In this document: positions 46,259-57,831 of the stretch, piece by piece
How positions within the stretch are numbered: position 1 is the stretch's first letter
Layout: each line of letters starts with the position of its first letter
Assembly: GCF_002441655.1 (NCBI RefSeq)
Contig: NZ_JXJU01000002.1
Coordinates: 124,001 to 188,000, forward strand
DNA from: Lactococcus fujiensis JCM 16395
Lineage (GTDB): Bacteria > Bacillota > Bacilli > Lactobacillales > Streptococcaceae
Direction of reading: 5' to 3'
DNA length: 64,000 bases
Position numbers and translations under genes: made by a program
Notes under the pieces: generated by a model
Database searches by the model: none
What the model was told of the DNA's origin: nothing
Seen by the model: the letters and a program-made list of their open reading frames with translations, nothing else

Positions 46259-47725
46259 ATGAAAACATCTAAAAAAATTGCACTCGGTGCGATCACAACG
46301 CTATCCGTATTTAGCTTAGTCGCTTGTGGATCAAGTTCAAGCAGTAAAGCAAGTGGTGGACCGACGGTTCTCAAAATGTATCAAGTCGGGCAAGCACCTG
46401 ACAATTTTAAAACACTTATGGCGGAAGCAAATAAAGAGATTGAGAAAAAATTAAACGCAAAACTTGATATTACATATATTGGCTGGGGAGATTGGGATAC
46501 CAAAATGAACGTTATCGTTTCATCTGGACAAAATTATGACATCTCATTAGCAAATAATTACGCTGTAACTGCACAAAAAGGAGCCTATGCAGATTTAAGC
46601 AAACTTTTACCTAAATATGCCCCTGATTTTTACAAATCATTAAATCCCGCTTACATTAAGGGGAATCAAATCAATGGTAAACTTTATGGCGTACCAGTGA
46701 ATGCCAATATTTATGCCCAACAAATGATTACATTTAATTCTTCATATGTTAAAAAATATAACCTAGATATTTCGAATATTAAATCATATGCCGATGCTGA
46801 AAAAGTGTTTACAGAGTTCCATAAGGCGAATCCGTCCGTTGCAACTTTGGCCATCGGACAAAATTACGTGGCCTCAGGAAACTATGATTACGTCCTTGGC
46901 GATTCAATGCCGTTTGCTATTTCAACGACCGGTGATGGAACAAAAATCGTGAATCCGTATGATCAATCAGACTTCCAAGATATTCTGAAAATCCACCGTC
47001 AATGGTATAAGGAGGGAATTATCCCATCCGGTGCGGCTACATTTAGCCAAGGATACCCATTGAATGGAAACACGTGGTTCGCACAGGTTCAAACACAAGG
47101 TCCATTTGATTATGGTGACAACGCATTGAAGCAAGCGGCAGGACAAGATGTTAAGTCTGTACCAATTAAAGACGCCTTGATTAAAACTGGGTAGGCTCAA
47201 ATGGCGAACTTTGTTGTTTCTAACACTTCTAAGAATAAGGAATTGGCAGTTAAAGTACTTGGCTTGATTAATACGGATTCAAAATTGCTTAATGGTCTAG
47301 TTTATGGTGAAGAAGGAAAAGAATGGGAAAAAACTGGCAAAACGGTCGGTGGTGTTGACCAAATTAAGCTGCTTCCTGATTATTACAAAGGAACCTCTCA
47401 TATGGCTGCATGGAACACTGGTAATAATGCCATTCTCTATGCACCAACTGCAATTACAGAACAAATGATTCAAACGCGTGATCAATCCATCAAAGATGCA
47501 AAAGTCTCTCCATTATTAGGCTTTAGCTTCGATATGACGAAAGTTCAAACACAAATTACTGCTGTTCAAAACGTAATGGCAAAATATAAAGATGACATTA
47601 ATACAGGGACTATTGACCCAGAAGAAGGAATTAAGAAAATGGATGCGGAGCTTAAAACAGCAGGTTATGACAAAATCCAAAAAGAAATGCAAAGTCAATA
47701 TGACGCCTTCCGTGCTAAAAATTAA
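46259..47725 (+). pseudogene. Sugar-binding lipoprotein interrupted by an in-frame TAG
   Basis: A family 1 extracellular solute-binding lipoprotein for the two permeases. The signal peptide ends in the lipobox SLVACGSS, and the mature part starts with TVLKMYQVGQAPDNF. The frame is broken at 47192-47194 by TAG (codon 312) in LIKTG-stop-AQMANFVVSN, then continues in the same frame to 47725 with fully sensible sequence (VLGLINTDSKLLNGLVYG, KEMQSQYDAFRAKN). The whole span equals 488 codons before the stop, the normal length. So one point change, or a sequencing error, splits it. Without read-through the truncated lipoprotein would lack its C-terminal third and uptake should fail. Confidence 0.85.
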
Positions 47726-47819
47726 TTAAATAAGATCGAAAGCGAGCCTCAATTCTCTAAACGAATAGTGAGAAATCATGGGTCGCTTTTTTGCAAACAA
47801 GCTAGAAAAAGGAGCACTC

Positions 47820-48797
47820 ATGCAAGAGCTAGGTTTATTACTCGACATCGGAAGGAAATATTGGTCACTAGATGAAATAAAATCATTAATGTTAATCATG
47901 AATAAAGCTAAAATGACACATCTACAACTTCATTTTAGTGAAAATTTGGGCTTTCGATTAGAATTACCCACACTGAAATTAGATCCGTCTGAAAATCGAT
48001 TTACGAAAACAGAGGTCGCTGAAATACTCAATTTTGCAAGCGAACTTGACTTAGAAGTTATTCCTGATTTCGACGCGCCAGGCCATCTTGACACGTTATT
48101 AAAAAATTACCCTCAATACATTTTACCCGAGACGTCAAATTCAGCACTTGATGTAACAAACGATGAAGCGATACAATGGCTTTTTGGGATTTATGATGAA
48201 ATATTAGATTGGTTTCCTAATTGCAAATCGATTCATATTGGAGGGGATGAATTCATTGATTTTCGTAATATTCAACACTATCCGTATTTATTAAGAAAAT
48301 CAAGGGAAAAATTTGGACCTAATGCATCTGGAATAGAGTTTTATGTCGCCTTTATAAATCAATTGACAAGACACCTCAAATTAAAAGGGCTCGATGTTAG
48401 GATCTGGAACGATGGCCTTTTGAGATCGGATCTCACGAGTCTTGTCAATTTAAACCCAACGGTTGAAGTAACCTATTGGACGAATTGGGATCCGTCAATG
48501 GCAAACGTTTCTACATGGCTTGAAGCGGGTTACACCCTTATTAATTTTTGTGATAACGATCTTTATTACGTTTTAGGAAATAATGCAGGGTATATTATAC
48601 CCACTGTTGATCGTTTAAAACATGAGGCGAAGAAAAATAAATTTTCTGGTGGTCAATATCTTAATGCAAATGAAATGGCACAAGTCAAAGGGACATATTT
48701 TTCAGTCTGGGCTGATTTACCAAACATGAAAACATGTGAAGAAATACTTTATGACCTTGACAGTTTATTACCAACATTTTATGAAATTTACCATTAA
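47820..48797 (+). CDS. GH20 family beta-N-acetylhexosaminidase-like protein (catalytic domain only)
   Basis: A 325-residue protein matching the barrel domain of family 20 hexosaminidases, which remove terminal GlcNAc or GalNAc with help of the substrate acetamido group. The catalytic Asp-Glu pair is in SIHIGGDEFIDF near residue 140, and LEVIPDFDAPGHLDTLL is the family's metal-free loop near 80; YFSVWADLPNM near the end holds a conserved Trp. No signal peptide and no N-terminal GH20b or other domain, so it is shorter than most. I chose ATG 47820 with GGAG upstream; ATG 47778 has no site. Likely acts on GlcNAc-capped N-glycan pieces. Confidence 0.82.
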   Translation: MQELGLLLDIGRKYWSLDEIKSLMLIMNKAKMTHLQLHFSENLGFRLELPTLKLDPSENRFTKTEVAEILNFASELDLEVIPDFDAPGHLDTLLKNYPQYILPETSNSALDVTNDEAIQWLFGIYDEILDWFPNCKSIHIGGDEFIDFRNIQHYPYLLRKSREKFGPNASGIEFYVAFINQLTRHLKLKGLDVRIWNDGLLRSDLTSLVNLNPTVEVTYWTNWDPSMANVSTWLEAGYTLINFCDNDLYYVLGNNAGYIIPTVDRLKHEAKKNKFSGGQYLNANEMAQVKGTYFSVWADLPNMKTCEEILYDLDSLLPTFYEIYH

Positions 48798-48872
48798 AGT
48801 AATATATAAAATGTTATACTGAGAATATAAAAATAAATATACAGACATATATGAGAGCAGAAAAGAGAAATC

Positions 48873-49493
48873 ATGGTAGGAAGAGCTTTAGAAATATTAT
48901 TTACACGCGTTTGGACAGTCGTAAAATTGACGTTGATTTTCTGGCTCCTTTCAATTTGCGGGGGATTCATATTCGGAATCGGTCCAGCCTTAAAAGTCAT
49001 TACTGAGCAATATATGGCACATGGTTTCGATTGGAAATCAATAAGTTGGAAAGAATCTTTCAAAATGTTTAAAGCAGATTTCTGGAAAGCCAATGCTTTA
49101 TTTCTAATCACCCTTTTCTTTTTCTTATTATTAAGTTATAGCCTCTTTTTGTCAGTACAGATCAAAGGTTTAATTTTTTTCATCATTGATTTCATGCTCA
49201 TTTTTGCGATTTTCATTTTATTTGTTGCATACGAATATGCTCTCATTATAGGTAGTCAGTATAGGATTGAGTTGATTAATCTGGTTAAAATGAGTATTAT
49301 TTCATGTTTCTCTAGTTTTTCAACATTTTGGAAAATGACGATCGGATCATTTTGTATTTTAGTTTTAACATGGCAGTTTAAAGGCTTGATTTTATTTGGC
49401 ATAGTGGGCTTGATGCAAATTTATAATGCTCATGTAACAAAAAAATGGCGCAACAAGATCGATGAAAAGTTAGACTCAGATTCTTTAACATAA
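48873..49493 (+). CDS. YesL family (DUF624) membrane protein
   Basis: A 206-residue protein with four to five hydrophobic helices (ICGGFIFGIGPALKVITEQY near residue 30 is typical of the family). YesL proteins occur with CUT1 sugar transporter genes in many Firmicutes, where they are thought to assist transport or sensing; no function is proved. It follows the GH20 gene by 75 bases, with a TATACT box in the gap, and ends the mannoside locus at a strong terminator. Confidence 0.8.
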   Translation: MVGRALEILFTRVWTVVKLTLIFWLLSICGGFIFGIGPALKVITEQYMAHGFDWKSISWKESFKMFKADFWKANALFLITLFFFLLLSYSLFLSVQIKGLIFFIIDFMLIFAIFILFVAYEYALIIGSQYRIELINLVKMSIISCFSSFSTFWKMTIGSFCILVLTWQFKGLILFGIVGLMQIYNAHVTKKWRNKIDEKLDSDSLT

Positions 49494-49526
49494 AAATCAT
49501 TTCAATTGAAATGATTTTTATTTTTA
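49493..49526 (+). terminator. Terminator of the mannoside locus
   Basis: AAAATCATTTC pairs perfectly with GAAATGATTTT around AATT, followed by T-rich sequence. Confidence 0.92.
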
Positions 49527-49658
49527 AAAAATAGAAAAAGTTATTAGTTATAATAATATATTTCTTGTGTTTCAATTTACAATCTAATCAAATAAACAAA
49601 TGTCAAAATTTGTGTTAAAATAGTATGCGTTTACAAAAATGATAAAGGAGAACTGGTT

Positions 49659-51125
49659 TTGAAATTAGAATCATTGTTAGAAAAAAAAGAACAAATACAA
49701 GTTGATATCATTCGAACAATAATTCTAGAAAATGGAACAACCAATCTCCAGAACTTACTCAGTCAAGTCAGTATCTCACGTCCTTCCCTCGAATCCTATC
49801 TAGAAGATATCCATTATTTGGGGAAATCACTTGGGAAAAATTTCGAGATAATTCGTTACGATAATCGAATTGAATTGAAAATGGACGAGAGCTTAAACTT
49901 CAATACAATTATTAGCCATTTGTTGTGAGAAAGTATAAAATATTCTTTACTGAAGCATATTTTAGAAGAGCCGAATTTGTCTATCCTCGAACTTTCAGAA
50001 GTACTTTTAATAAGCGAATCGAAATTGTTTCGCAAAATTAAGGAATTAAATATTCTGCTAAAAGAATTTGGATTAACAATCAAGAACACACAAATCTTGG
50101 GCAATGAGGAGCAAATTCGATACCTTTATTATTCAATTTTTTCACTTTTTCACCCAAGCGAACGACCAGATTACCTCAATTTGAATGAACGAAATCAATA
50201 TTTTGTGAATCGACTTGAGGAAAGTTTACGCTTAAAGTTCAATTCATCAACAAGAGATAAGATCAGCTGTTGGATTGGTATTTCAGATAAAAGAAGAAAA
50301 ATTGGTGATTTTAAGATTGATTTTTTACTTAGACAGAAAAAAATTTATCAAGACGATCATCTCTATCAACTTTTAGATTCACTTTTTTATCAAGTTGTTT
50401 ATGCAAATCAAGATAAAAATAACTGCGAAACAATACTCTTTTATGGTTTCTTTGTGTCATTTTATATTCTAGATAAAGAAAGTTATTACAAATACGATAT
50501 TTTCCGTTCTAAAAAGATACCAGCGGTTATGCTGAACATTCGTATTAGGGAGAAATTGTTGAATTTCTATCGACATTATCGACTTGCTATTGATGAAGAA
50601 AAATCACTACAGTATCAATTGTCACAAATCAACAATAAATTTTACTTTTTTACCGGCACTTTAAGTAATTTTCAACAGAAAGATCTCCTTTTTAGGCAGT
50701 CACAATTAATGGAAGAATCGGTAACGGATCTCCTTGCACAACTTTGTAATGAAGCAGAGGTAGATTTCCAGAAAGGCAAACTTGCTAAAACATCATTGGA
50801 TGAGTTAATGTTTGGTTATGGAAATGCCATATTATTATTGGAAATGATTTTTGCACCAAATATCACTATTTTATATGATTTGTCTGAAACACCGCTTTAT
50901 CAAATTCCACTTGAGCAATTCATTAAAAATCACCTCCGAGGAATCGAAAATATTAAAATTGAGCCCTACCAAGAAGATATTACTTATGATTTATTAATTA
51001 CCAGTAAGCGAAATGACGAACGTAAGGCAATGTACTACCTATCAGAGGTTGCAACCAATTATGATATCATTAGAATTAGTCAAAAAATTGAATCATTAAA
51101 ACAAGAAAAAGCCAGTTTATATTAA
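49659..51125 (+). pseudogene. Mga-like transcription regulator interrupted by an in-frame TGA
   Basis: The first part (49659-49928) holds an N-terminal helix-turn-helix (LQNLLSQVSISRPSLESYLEDI), and the second part begins with SLLKHILEEPNLSILELSEV and a further HTH (LLISESKLFRKIKELNILLKEFG) followed by the long Mga-type body. Both parts are in the same frame, separated only by TGA at 49926-49928 (codon 90), and the joined reading (488 codons) has the normal length for the family. It lies directly upstream of glpK-glpO-glpF on the same strand and probably controlled glycerol use. An ATG at 49977 could start a shortened protein lacking the first HTH. A weak reverse cre (GTATGCGTTTACA) lies near 49623. 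Point mutation, sequencing error or recoding cannot be told apart here. Confidence 0.8.
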
Positions 51126-51138
51126 TCTGGTTTTTTTA
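51110..51138 (+). terminator. Terminator of the Mga-like gene
   Basis: CCAG(T)TTA pairs with TAAT/CTGG across a short loop, followed by T7. It overlaps the stop codon. Confidence 0.7.
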
Positions 51139-51189
51139 TATTGTTAAAACCACTTTCAAAAATTTTAAATAATTAAAAAAAATTGAAAG

Positions 51190-52752
<1,563 letters not shown>

Positions 52753-52763
52753 GGAGATTTAAA

Positions 52764-54599
52764 ATGACTTTTTCAAAAAAGACAAGGGAAGAAAATATTG
52801 AGGAAATTAAGAGCAATGAATTAGATGTCCTCATTATTGGAGGCGGGATAACAGGTGCTGGACTAGCTTTGCAAACGGCCGCATCTGGAATGAAAACCGC
52901 TGTCCTTGAAATGCAAGACTTTGCTGAAGGGACATCATCTCGTTCAACAAAATTAGTTCATGGTGGGATTCGTTATTTAAAAAACTTTGACGTCGAGGTT
53001 GTGTCGGATACTGTATCAGAACGTGCGGTGGTACAAGGAATTGCGCCACATATTCCTAAACCAGATCCTATGCTATTGCCTATTTATGATGATGAGGGTC
53101 CAACTACATTTGATATGTTCTCTGTAAAAGTGGCGATGGATTTGTACGACCACTTGTCAGGTGTTGAGGGAACTGAATATGCCAATTATACGATTTCTCC
53201 TGAAGAAGTCTTACGACGTGAACCATTAATTAAAAAAGAAGGCTTACAAGGGGCAGGAATTTATCTAGATTATCGAAACAACGATGCCCGTTTGGTTATT
53301 GATAATATTAAAAAAGCAGTAGAAGATGGCGCTTTTGCGGTAAGTAAAGTGAAAGTGACAGGCTTTCTCTATGAAGGTAAGAAAATTGTCGGGGTGAAGG
53401 CAAAGGATCTTTTAACTGGTGAAACTTTTGATGTTAAAGCGAAATTCGTTGTTAACACAAGTGGTCCATGGGTAGACAAAATTCGTTCGCTCAACTTCAA
53501 TCGTGCGGTTGTTCCAAAAATGCGTCCAACAAAGGGAGTTCATTTGGTTGTTGATGCTAAAAAACTTCCTGTCCCACAACCTACTTATTTTGACACAGGA
53601 AAGAAAGACAAGCGGATGGTCTTTGCGATTCCTCGTGAAAATAAAACTTACTTTGGGACAACAGATACAGATTACAAAGGCGATTATGCAAATCCAAAAG
53701 TAACGCAAGAAGATGTCGATTACCTGCTTGATGTCATTAACTTCCGTTATCCAGAAGCTCATCTTACGATTGATGATATTGAATCATCTTGGGCTGGTTT
53801 ACGGCCGTTGCTTGATGGAAATTCGGGTTCTGATTATAATGGCGGCGACAATGGTGCCATTTCAGACGAGAGTTTCAAAAAACTCATTGACGTAGTTGTT
53901 CAATTCCAAAATAAAACCGCTACAAAAGTTGAAGTTGAGAATGTTTTAAATCATTTAGAAGCCAGTTTAGTTGAAAAAAACACGGAAGCACCATCTTCGG
54001 TTTCACGTGGAAGTTCACTTGAACAAGAAGAAGATGGCTTAATTACACTTGCAGGTGGAAAAATTACAGACTATCGTAAAATGGCTGAGGGTGCTGTAAG
54101 TTTGATACGTGATTTACTTAAGAATGAGTATGGCTTGATCTACAGAACCATCGACTCAAAGCAGTATCAAGTCTCTGGCGGTGAATTTGATCCAACAAAA
54201 GTGGAAGAAACGGTTGCCAAAAACATGAAAACTGGTATTGAAGCGGGCTTGACCGATGCTGAAGCCACATATATTGCTGATTTTTATGGAATGAATTCGT
54301 TAAAAGTGTTTGCCAATGCAAAAGAGATGGAAGCATATCCAGGACTTTCACTTGCTGAATCAGCTTGTTTAAAATATGGACTCGAAGACGAACTTGTTTT
54401 AACACCAGACGATTATTTACTCCGTCGAACGAACCATATTTTATTCCAACGTGAAAGCCTTGATGACATCAAGGATGCCGTTATTACAGTTATGGCTGAT
54501 CAACTGGATTGGTCAAAAGAAGAAAAAGATGAAAACGTAGCTAAGTTAAATCAAGTTGTTGCAGCTTCTGATTTAAAAGATTTAAAAACAAAAGAATAA
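52764..54599 (+). CDS. glpO: Alpha-glycerophosphate oxidase (type 1)
   Basis: Oxidises glycerol 3-phosphate to dihydroxyacetone phosphate with FAD and oxygen, giving hydrogen peroxide. The 611-residue protein shows the FAD fold DVLIIGGGITGAGLALQTA near residue 21, SSRSTKLVHGGIRYL near 55 and GGKITDYRKMAEGA near 435. An insert of about 50 residues between GLRPLLDGNSG and the second FAD region (around residues 350-410, Glu/Ser/Val-rich) is the sign of streptococcal-type oxidases rather than quinone-linked GlpD. It follows glpK by 11 bases with AAGGAG. Peroxide output is inferred from family. Confidence 0.92.
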   Translation: MTFSKKTREENIEEIKSNELDVLIIGGGITGAGLALQTAASGMKTAVLEMQDFAEGTSSRSTKLVHGGIRYLKNFDVEVVSDTVSERAVVQGIAPHIPKPDPMLLPIYDDEGPTTFDMFSVKVAMDLYDHLSGVEGTEYANYTISPEEVLRREPLIKKEGLQGAGIYLDYRNNDARLVIDNIKKAVEDGAFAVSKVKVTGFLYEGKKIVGVKAKDLLTGETFDVKAKFVVNTSGPWVDKIRSLNFNRAVVPKMRPTKGVHLVVDAKKLPVPQPTYFDTGKKDKRMVFAIPRENKTYFGTTDTDYKGDYANPKVTQEDVDYLLDVINFRYPEAHLTIDDIESSWAGLRPLLDGNSGSDYNGGDNGAISDESFKKLIDVVVQFQNKTATKVEVENVLNHLEASLVEKNTEAPSSVSRGSSLEQEEDGLITLAGGKITDYRKMAEGAVSLIRDLLKNEYGLIYRTIDSKQYQVSGGEFDPTKVEETVAKNMKTGIEAGLTDAEATYIADFYGMNSLKVFANAKEMEAYPGLSLAESACLKYGLEDELVLTPDDYLLRRTNHILFQRESLDDIKDAVITVMADQLDWSKEEKDENVAKLNQVVAASDLKDLKTKE

Positions 54600-54628
54600 G
54601 AATATATATTTAAGAATAGAGGTTTTTT

Positions 54629-55366
54629 ATGCATTCAGAAACTGTCCAATTATTAGGAGAATTTTTAGGAACATTCGTTCTGATTTTATTAGGAAACGGT
54701 GTTGTCAGCGGTGTCGTTTTGAAGAAAACGAAAGCAACGGGTGCAGGATGGATTGCAATCACACTTGGTTGGGGCTTTGCTGTTATGATGGGGGTTTATG
54801 TTTCAGGATTTATGTCACCCGCACATCTTAATCCGGCTGTTACAATTGCCATGGCTTTGATCGGGAGCTTTAGTTGGAGTCTTGTCATTCCTTATATCAT
54901 TGCCCAATTCCTGGGCGCCATGGTTGCCAGTATCATTATTTATTTGATGTACCTCCCTCACTATGCAGAGACGGATGAACCAGCTGATATCTTGGGAACT
55001 TTCTCAACTGGTCCAGCGATTCGTCATACGTTTTCAAATATGGTAAGTGAAATTGTTGGCACCGCAATATTGGTTATTGCTATCTTAGCTTTTGGGCAAT
55101 ATGATGTGACTAAAACAAGTGGCTTCTCGCCATTGCTCGTAGGTGCAGTCATCACTGCCATCGGTCTTTCATTGGGCTCAACAACAGGATATGCACTGAA
55201 TCCTGCGCGTGACCTTGGTCCACGTATCATGCATGCAATTTTGCCAATTAAAGGCAAAGGTGGTTCTGATTGGTCATATTCATGGATTCCCGTGGTAGGC
55301 CCAATCATTGGTGCTGGTCTTGGTGCCGTCCTTTATCATGCAGTGATTACTTTCGTTAGCAAATAG
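54629..55366 (+). CDS. glpF: Glycerol uptake facilitator
   Basis: An aquaglyceroporin of 245 residues with six helices and two half helices. The two pore motifs are both present, SPAHLNPAVTIAM near residue 65 and YALNPARDLGPR near 190; the Asp after the second NPAR is the mark of glycerol rather than water channels. AGAGGTTTTTT before the ATG is a weak site. Last gene of the operon; it supplies glycerol for GlpK. Confidence 0.94.
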   Translation: MHSETVQLLGEFLGTFVLILLGNGVVSGVVLKKTKATGAGWIAITLGWGFAVMMGVYVSGFMSPAHLNPAVTIAMALIGSFSWSLVIPYIIAQFLGAMVASIIIYLMYLPHYAETDEPADILGTFSTGPAIRHTFSNMVSEIVGTAILVIAILAFGQYDVTKTSGFSPLLVGAVITAIGLSLGSTTGYALNPARDLGPRIMHAILPIKGKGGSDWSYSWIPVVGPIIGAGLGAVLYHAVITFVSK

Positions 55367-55377
55367 TTTAGAACATT

Positions 55378-55402
55378 AAAAAGAACCAATGGTTCTTTTT
55401 TA
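55378..55402 (+). terminator. Terminator of the glp operon
   Basis: AAAAAGAACC pairs with GGTTCTTTTT around AAT, with a T run. Confidence 0.9.
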
Positions 55403-55515
55403 TATTGACCGGTGCAAAAGCAATTATTTTTTCAATCCTTTTAGCTTAAGTAAGCGGATACTATTATGGCATATGTTATAATGGGAGGAGTTATTAAAAG
55501 ATAAGAGGAAATAGT

Positions 55516-57525
55516 TTGAAATTATCCGATGTTTTAGTCGTGAAACAAGAAAAAGTAACAGGAGTTTTCCGTGCAAATGCGAAGGGGTTTGGCTTTGTAA
55601 AACCACTTGATGCAACGAACCGTAAACAAGATGTTTTTATTGGTTCACGTAACACGTTGAATGCACTCGACGGTGACGAAGTGCTCGTTGAAATTTTGCA
55701 TACTGCTGAACAATCAAAAAAAGGTGCCGATGGAAAAATTGTTAAAATTACAAAACGCGCAACCGTTGACACAGTAGGAACTTACATTCCATTTGCAACC
55801 AAAAATGAAGCAGGCTTGCTTGGACAAGTCCTTTTGTACAATGATAAAATCACTGCAGCACTTTATATCACTTCGTCAAATGCACCATTACTCGCAAATG
55901 ATGTCGTTCGTGTTCACATTGATCAATATCCAAACAAAAAAGATGCTCAATCATTCCGTGGAGTGATTACTGAAGTGATTGGTCACCAAGGCGATGTGGG
56001 GCTTGATATCCTGGAAGTCCTTTGTGCGATGGGAATCCCCGAGTCATTTCCTGATGAAGTAATGGAACAAGCCAATGCGATTTCTGAAGCAATAAGTGAT
56101 GAGGAACGCATCGGACGAGTTGATTACCGAGACGAAATCACTTATACCATTGATGGAGCTGATTCGAAAGATTTGGATGATGCCATTCACATCAAAAAAT
56201 TGGGCAATGGAAATTATGAACTCGGAGTTCACATCGCTGATGTGGCACACTATGTTACTGAGGGATCCCCGCTCGACGAAGAAGCATTATCAAGAGCAAC
56301 TTCCGTTTATGTGGCTGACCGTGTTGTTCCTATGCTCCCAGAACGTCTTTCTAATGGCATTTGTTCATTAAATGAAGGCGTGGAGCGCTTAACGCAATCT
56401 TGTGTGATGGAAATTTCTCCTCAAGGTAAAATTTTATCAGCAAAAATTAATCCTTCAATTATTAGAACGACCTACCGCATGACCTACGACGATGTCAATT
56501 TGATGATTGATAAAAATGCTGAAAAGCGTGCTCAGTTTTCAAAAATAAAGGAATCTGTTGAAATTGCTACTGAACTTCATGATATTCTCTATAATATGCG
56601 CTTAACTCGAGGTGCTATTGAATTTGACGATGCTGAATCAAAAATTATTTTAGATGATAAAGGCGTTCCGATTAATATTGTGAAACGTGAACGTGGTGTT
56701 GCTGAACGTATGATTGAATCATTTATGTTGGCTGCGAATGAAACCGTTGCGCACCATTTTATTAGTCACAAATTACCTGCGATATATCGTGTCCATGATG
56801 AACCAAAAAAAGAAGCGTTTGCTAAATTGATTGAATTTGCTGGAGACTTAGGCTATTCTATTTCTTCACCAAGTCATCAATCTCTTGAATACTTTATGGA
56901 GAGTATTCAAGAGACTCCCGAAGAAGCAGTTCTATCCACTATGCTTTTGCATACCATGTCAACTGCACTTTATTCTGAAGAAAATACCCACCATTTTGGA
57001 CTTGCCGCAAATGATTACACTCACTTTACAAGTCCAATTCGTCGCTACCCAGACCTTTTAGTCCATCGCTTACTTCATTTTTATGGTGAAATTGGAAGCA
57101 GTCCTGAACAGAAAAAAGAATGGGAAGAAAAAATTCCGCCGATTGCTAAGCAATCGAGTGAAATGGAACGCCGTGAAGTGGTGACAGAGCGAATTGTAGA
57201 TGCCATGAAGAAAGCCGAATATATGACCCAATTTATAGGAGATAGCTTCTATGGAACCATCAACGGAATTCAGAAATTTGGTATTTTTGTTCAATTAGAT
57301 AACTCAGTCGAAGGGTTAATTCGTTTGAATTTACTCAAAGGGGAACAAGGCGACCGCTTCGAATTTGATGAGGACAATCAGGTGGTTATTGGCTCCAAGT
57401 CTAAGACGACATTCAAAATGGGACAACCCATCAAAGTCAAGGTGATTGCAACGAACAAACGTAAGGGTGCAGTTGATTTTGAACATCTATTGACCAATGA
57501 CAAAGTTGAACAAGCAGGAAAATAA
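55516..57525 (+). CDS. rnr: Ribonuclease R family exoribonuclease
   Basis: A 3'-5' exoribonuclease of 669 residues. Domain order: cold-shock-type domain (GVFRANAKGFGFVKP near residue 17, VFIGSRNTLNALDGDEVLV), the RNB catalytic domain with the aspartate cluster TIDGADSKDLDDAIH near 215 and the YTHFTSPIRRYPDLLVHRLL end near 500, and a C-terminal S1 domain (FYGTINGIQKFGIFVQLDNSVEGL near 575). It lacks the N-terminal helix-turn-helix of longer RNase R proteins; some lactococci carry a short second copy. Start is TTG 55516, with AGAGGAAATAG upstream; no in-frame ATG fits better. Stands alone between terminators. Confidence 0.9.
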   Translation: MKLSDVLVVKQEKVTGVFRANAKGFGFVKPLDATNRKQDVFIGSRNTLNALDGDEVLVEILHTAEQSKKGADGKIVKITKRATVDTVGTYIPFATKNEAGLLGQVLLYNDKITAALYITSSNAPLLANDVVRVHIDQYPNKKDAQSFRGVITEVIGHQGDVGLDILEVLCAMGIPESFPDEVMEQANAISEAISDEERIGRVDYRDEITYTIDGADSKDLDDAIHIKKLGNGNYELGVHIADVAHYVTEGSPLDEEALSRATSVYVADRVVPMLPERLSNGICSLNEGVERLTQSCVMEISPQGKILSAKINPSIIRTTYRMTYDDVNLMIDKNAEKRAQFSKIKESVEIATELHDILYNMRLTRGAIEFDDAESKIILDDKGVPINIVKRERGVAERMIESFMLAANETVAHHFISHKLPAIYRVHDEPKKEAFAKLIEFAGDLGYSISSPSHQSLEYFMESIQETPEEAVLSTMLLHTMSTALYSEENTHHFGLAANDYTHFTSPIRRYPDLLVHRLLHFYGEIGSSPEQKKEWEEKIPPIAKQSSEMERREVVTERIVDAMKKAEYMTQFIGDSFYGTINGIQKFGIFVQLDNSVEGLIRLNLLKGEQGDRFEFDEDNQVVIGSKSKTTFKMGQPIKVKVIATNKRKGAVDFEHLLTNDKVEQAGK

Positions 57526-57536
57526 TATTACAAATT

Positions 57537-57562
57537 AAAAAAGACAAAATGTCTTTTTTTTT
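57537..57562 (+). terminator. Terminator of rnr
   Basis: AAAAAGACA pairs with TGTCTTTTT around AAA, followed by a long T run. Confidence 0.88.
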
Positions 57563-57831
57563 ACTTTATCTAATTCTTGACTTTAATTATTTGGACATTT
57601 GTGAGCACTGACAAAAAGATGATGATTTCCATGATTCAAAACATTGGTATAGGATTCATGGTTAAACTATAATTATTGTAATATTCTGTAATTGAAAAGA
57701 TTTTTGAACTTAATAATAAAGGCAGAATATTTTCACTAATATTTCATAAAAAAATGTATAATAGCATAAATATCATATTGTTTACATTATTTATACGATA
57801 TAAAAAATCTTGATTTTGAATTGGAGAGGTT
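57563..57831 (+). promoter_or_regulatory. Control region of the citrate synthase operon
   Basis: AT-rich gap without genes. TATAAT at 57757-57762, preceded by TG, is the best -10, giving a leader of about 65 bases; the -35 is poor. AATATTCTGTAATTG at 57680-57694 resembles the CodY box AATTTTCWGAAAATT at 11 of 15 positions. CodY control of gltA-citB-icd is known in lactococci, but this match is weak. Confidence 0.45.

Noticed and set aside
47201-47725. Second half of the binding protein as a separate gene
   Set aside because: It is in the same frame as the first half, has no ribosome site before its ATG, and completes a normal-length binding protein.
54118-54405. Minus-strand ORF inside glpO
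   Set aside because: No start signal or family feature; the plus-strand gene is complete.
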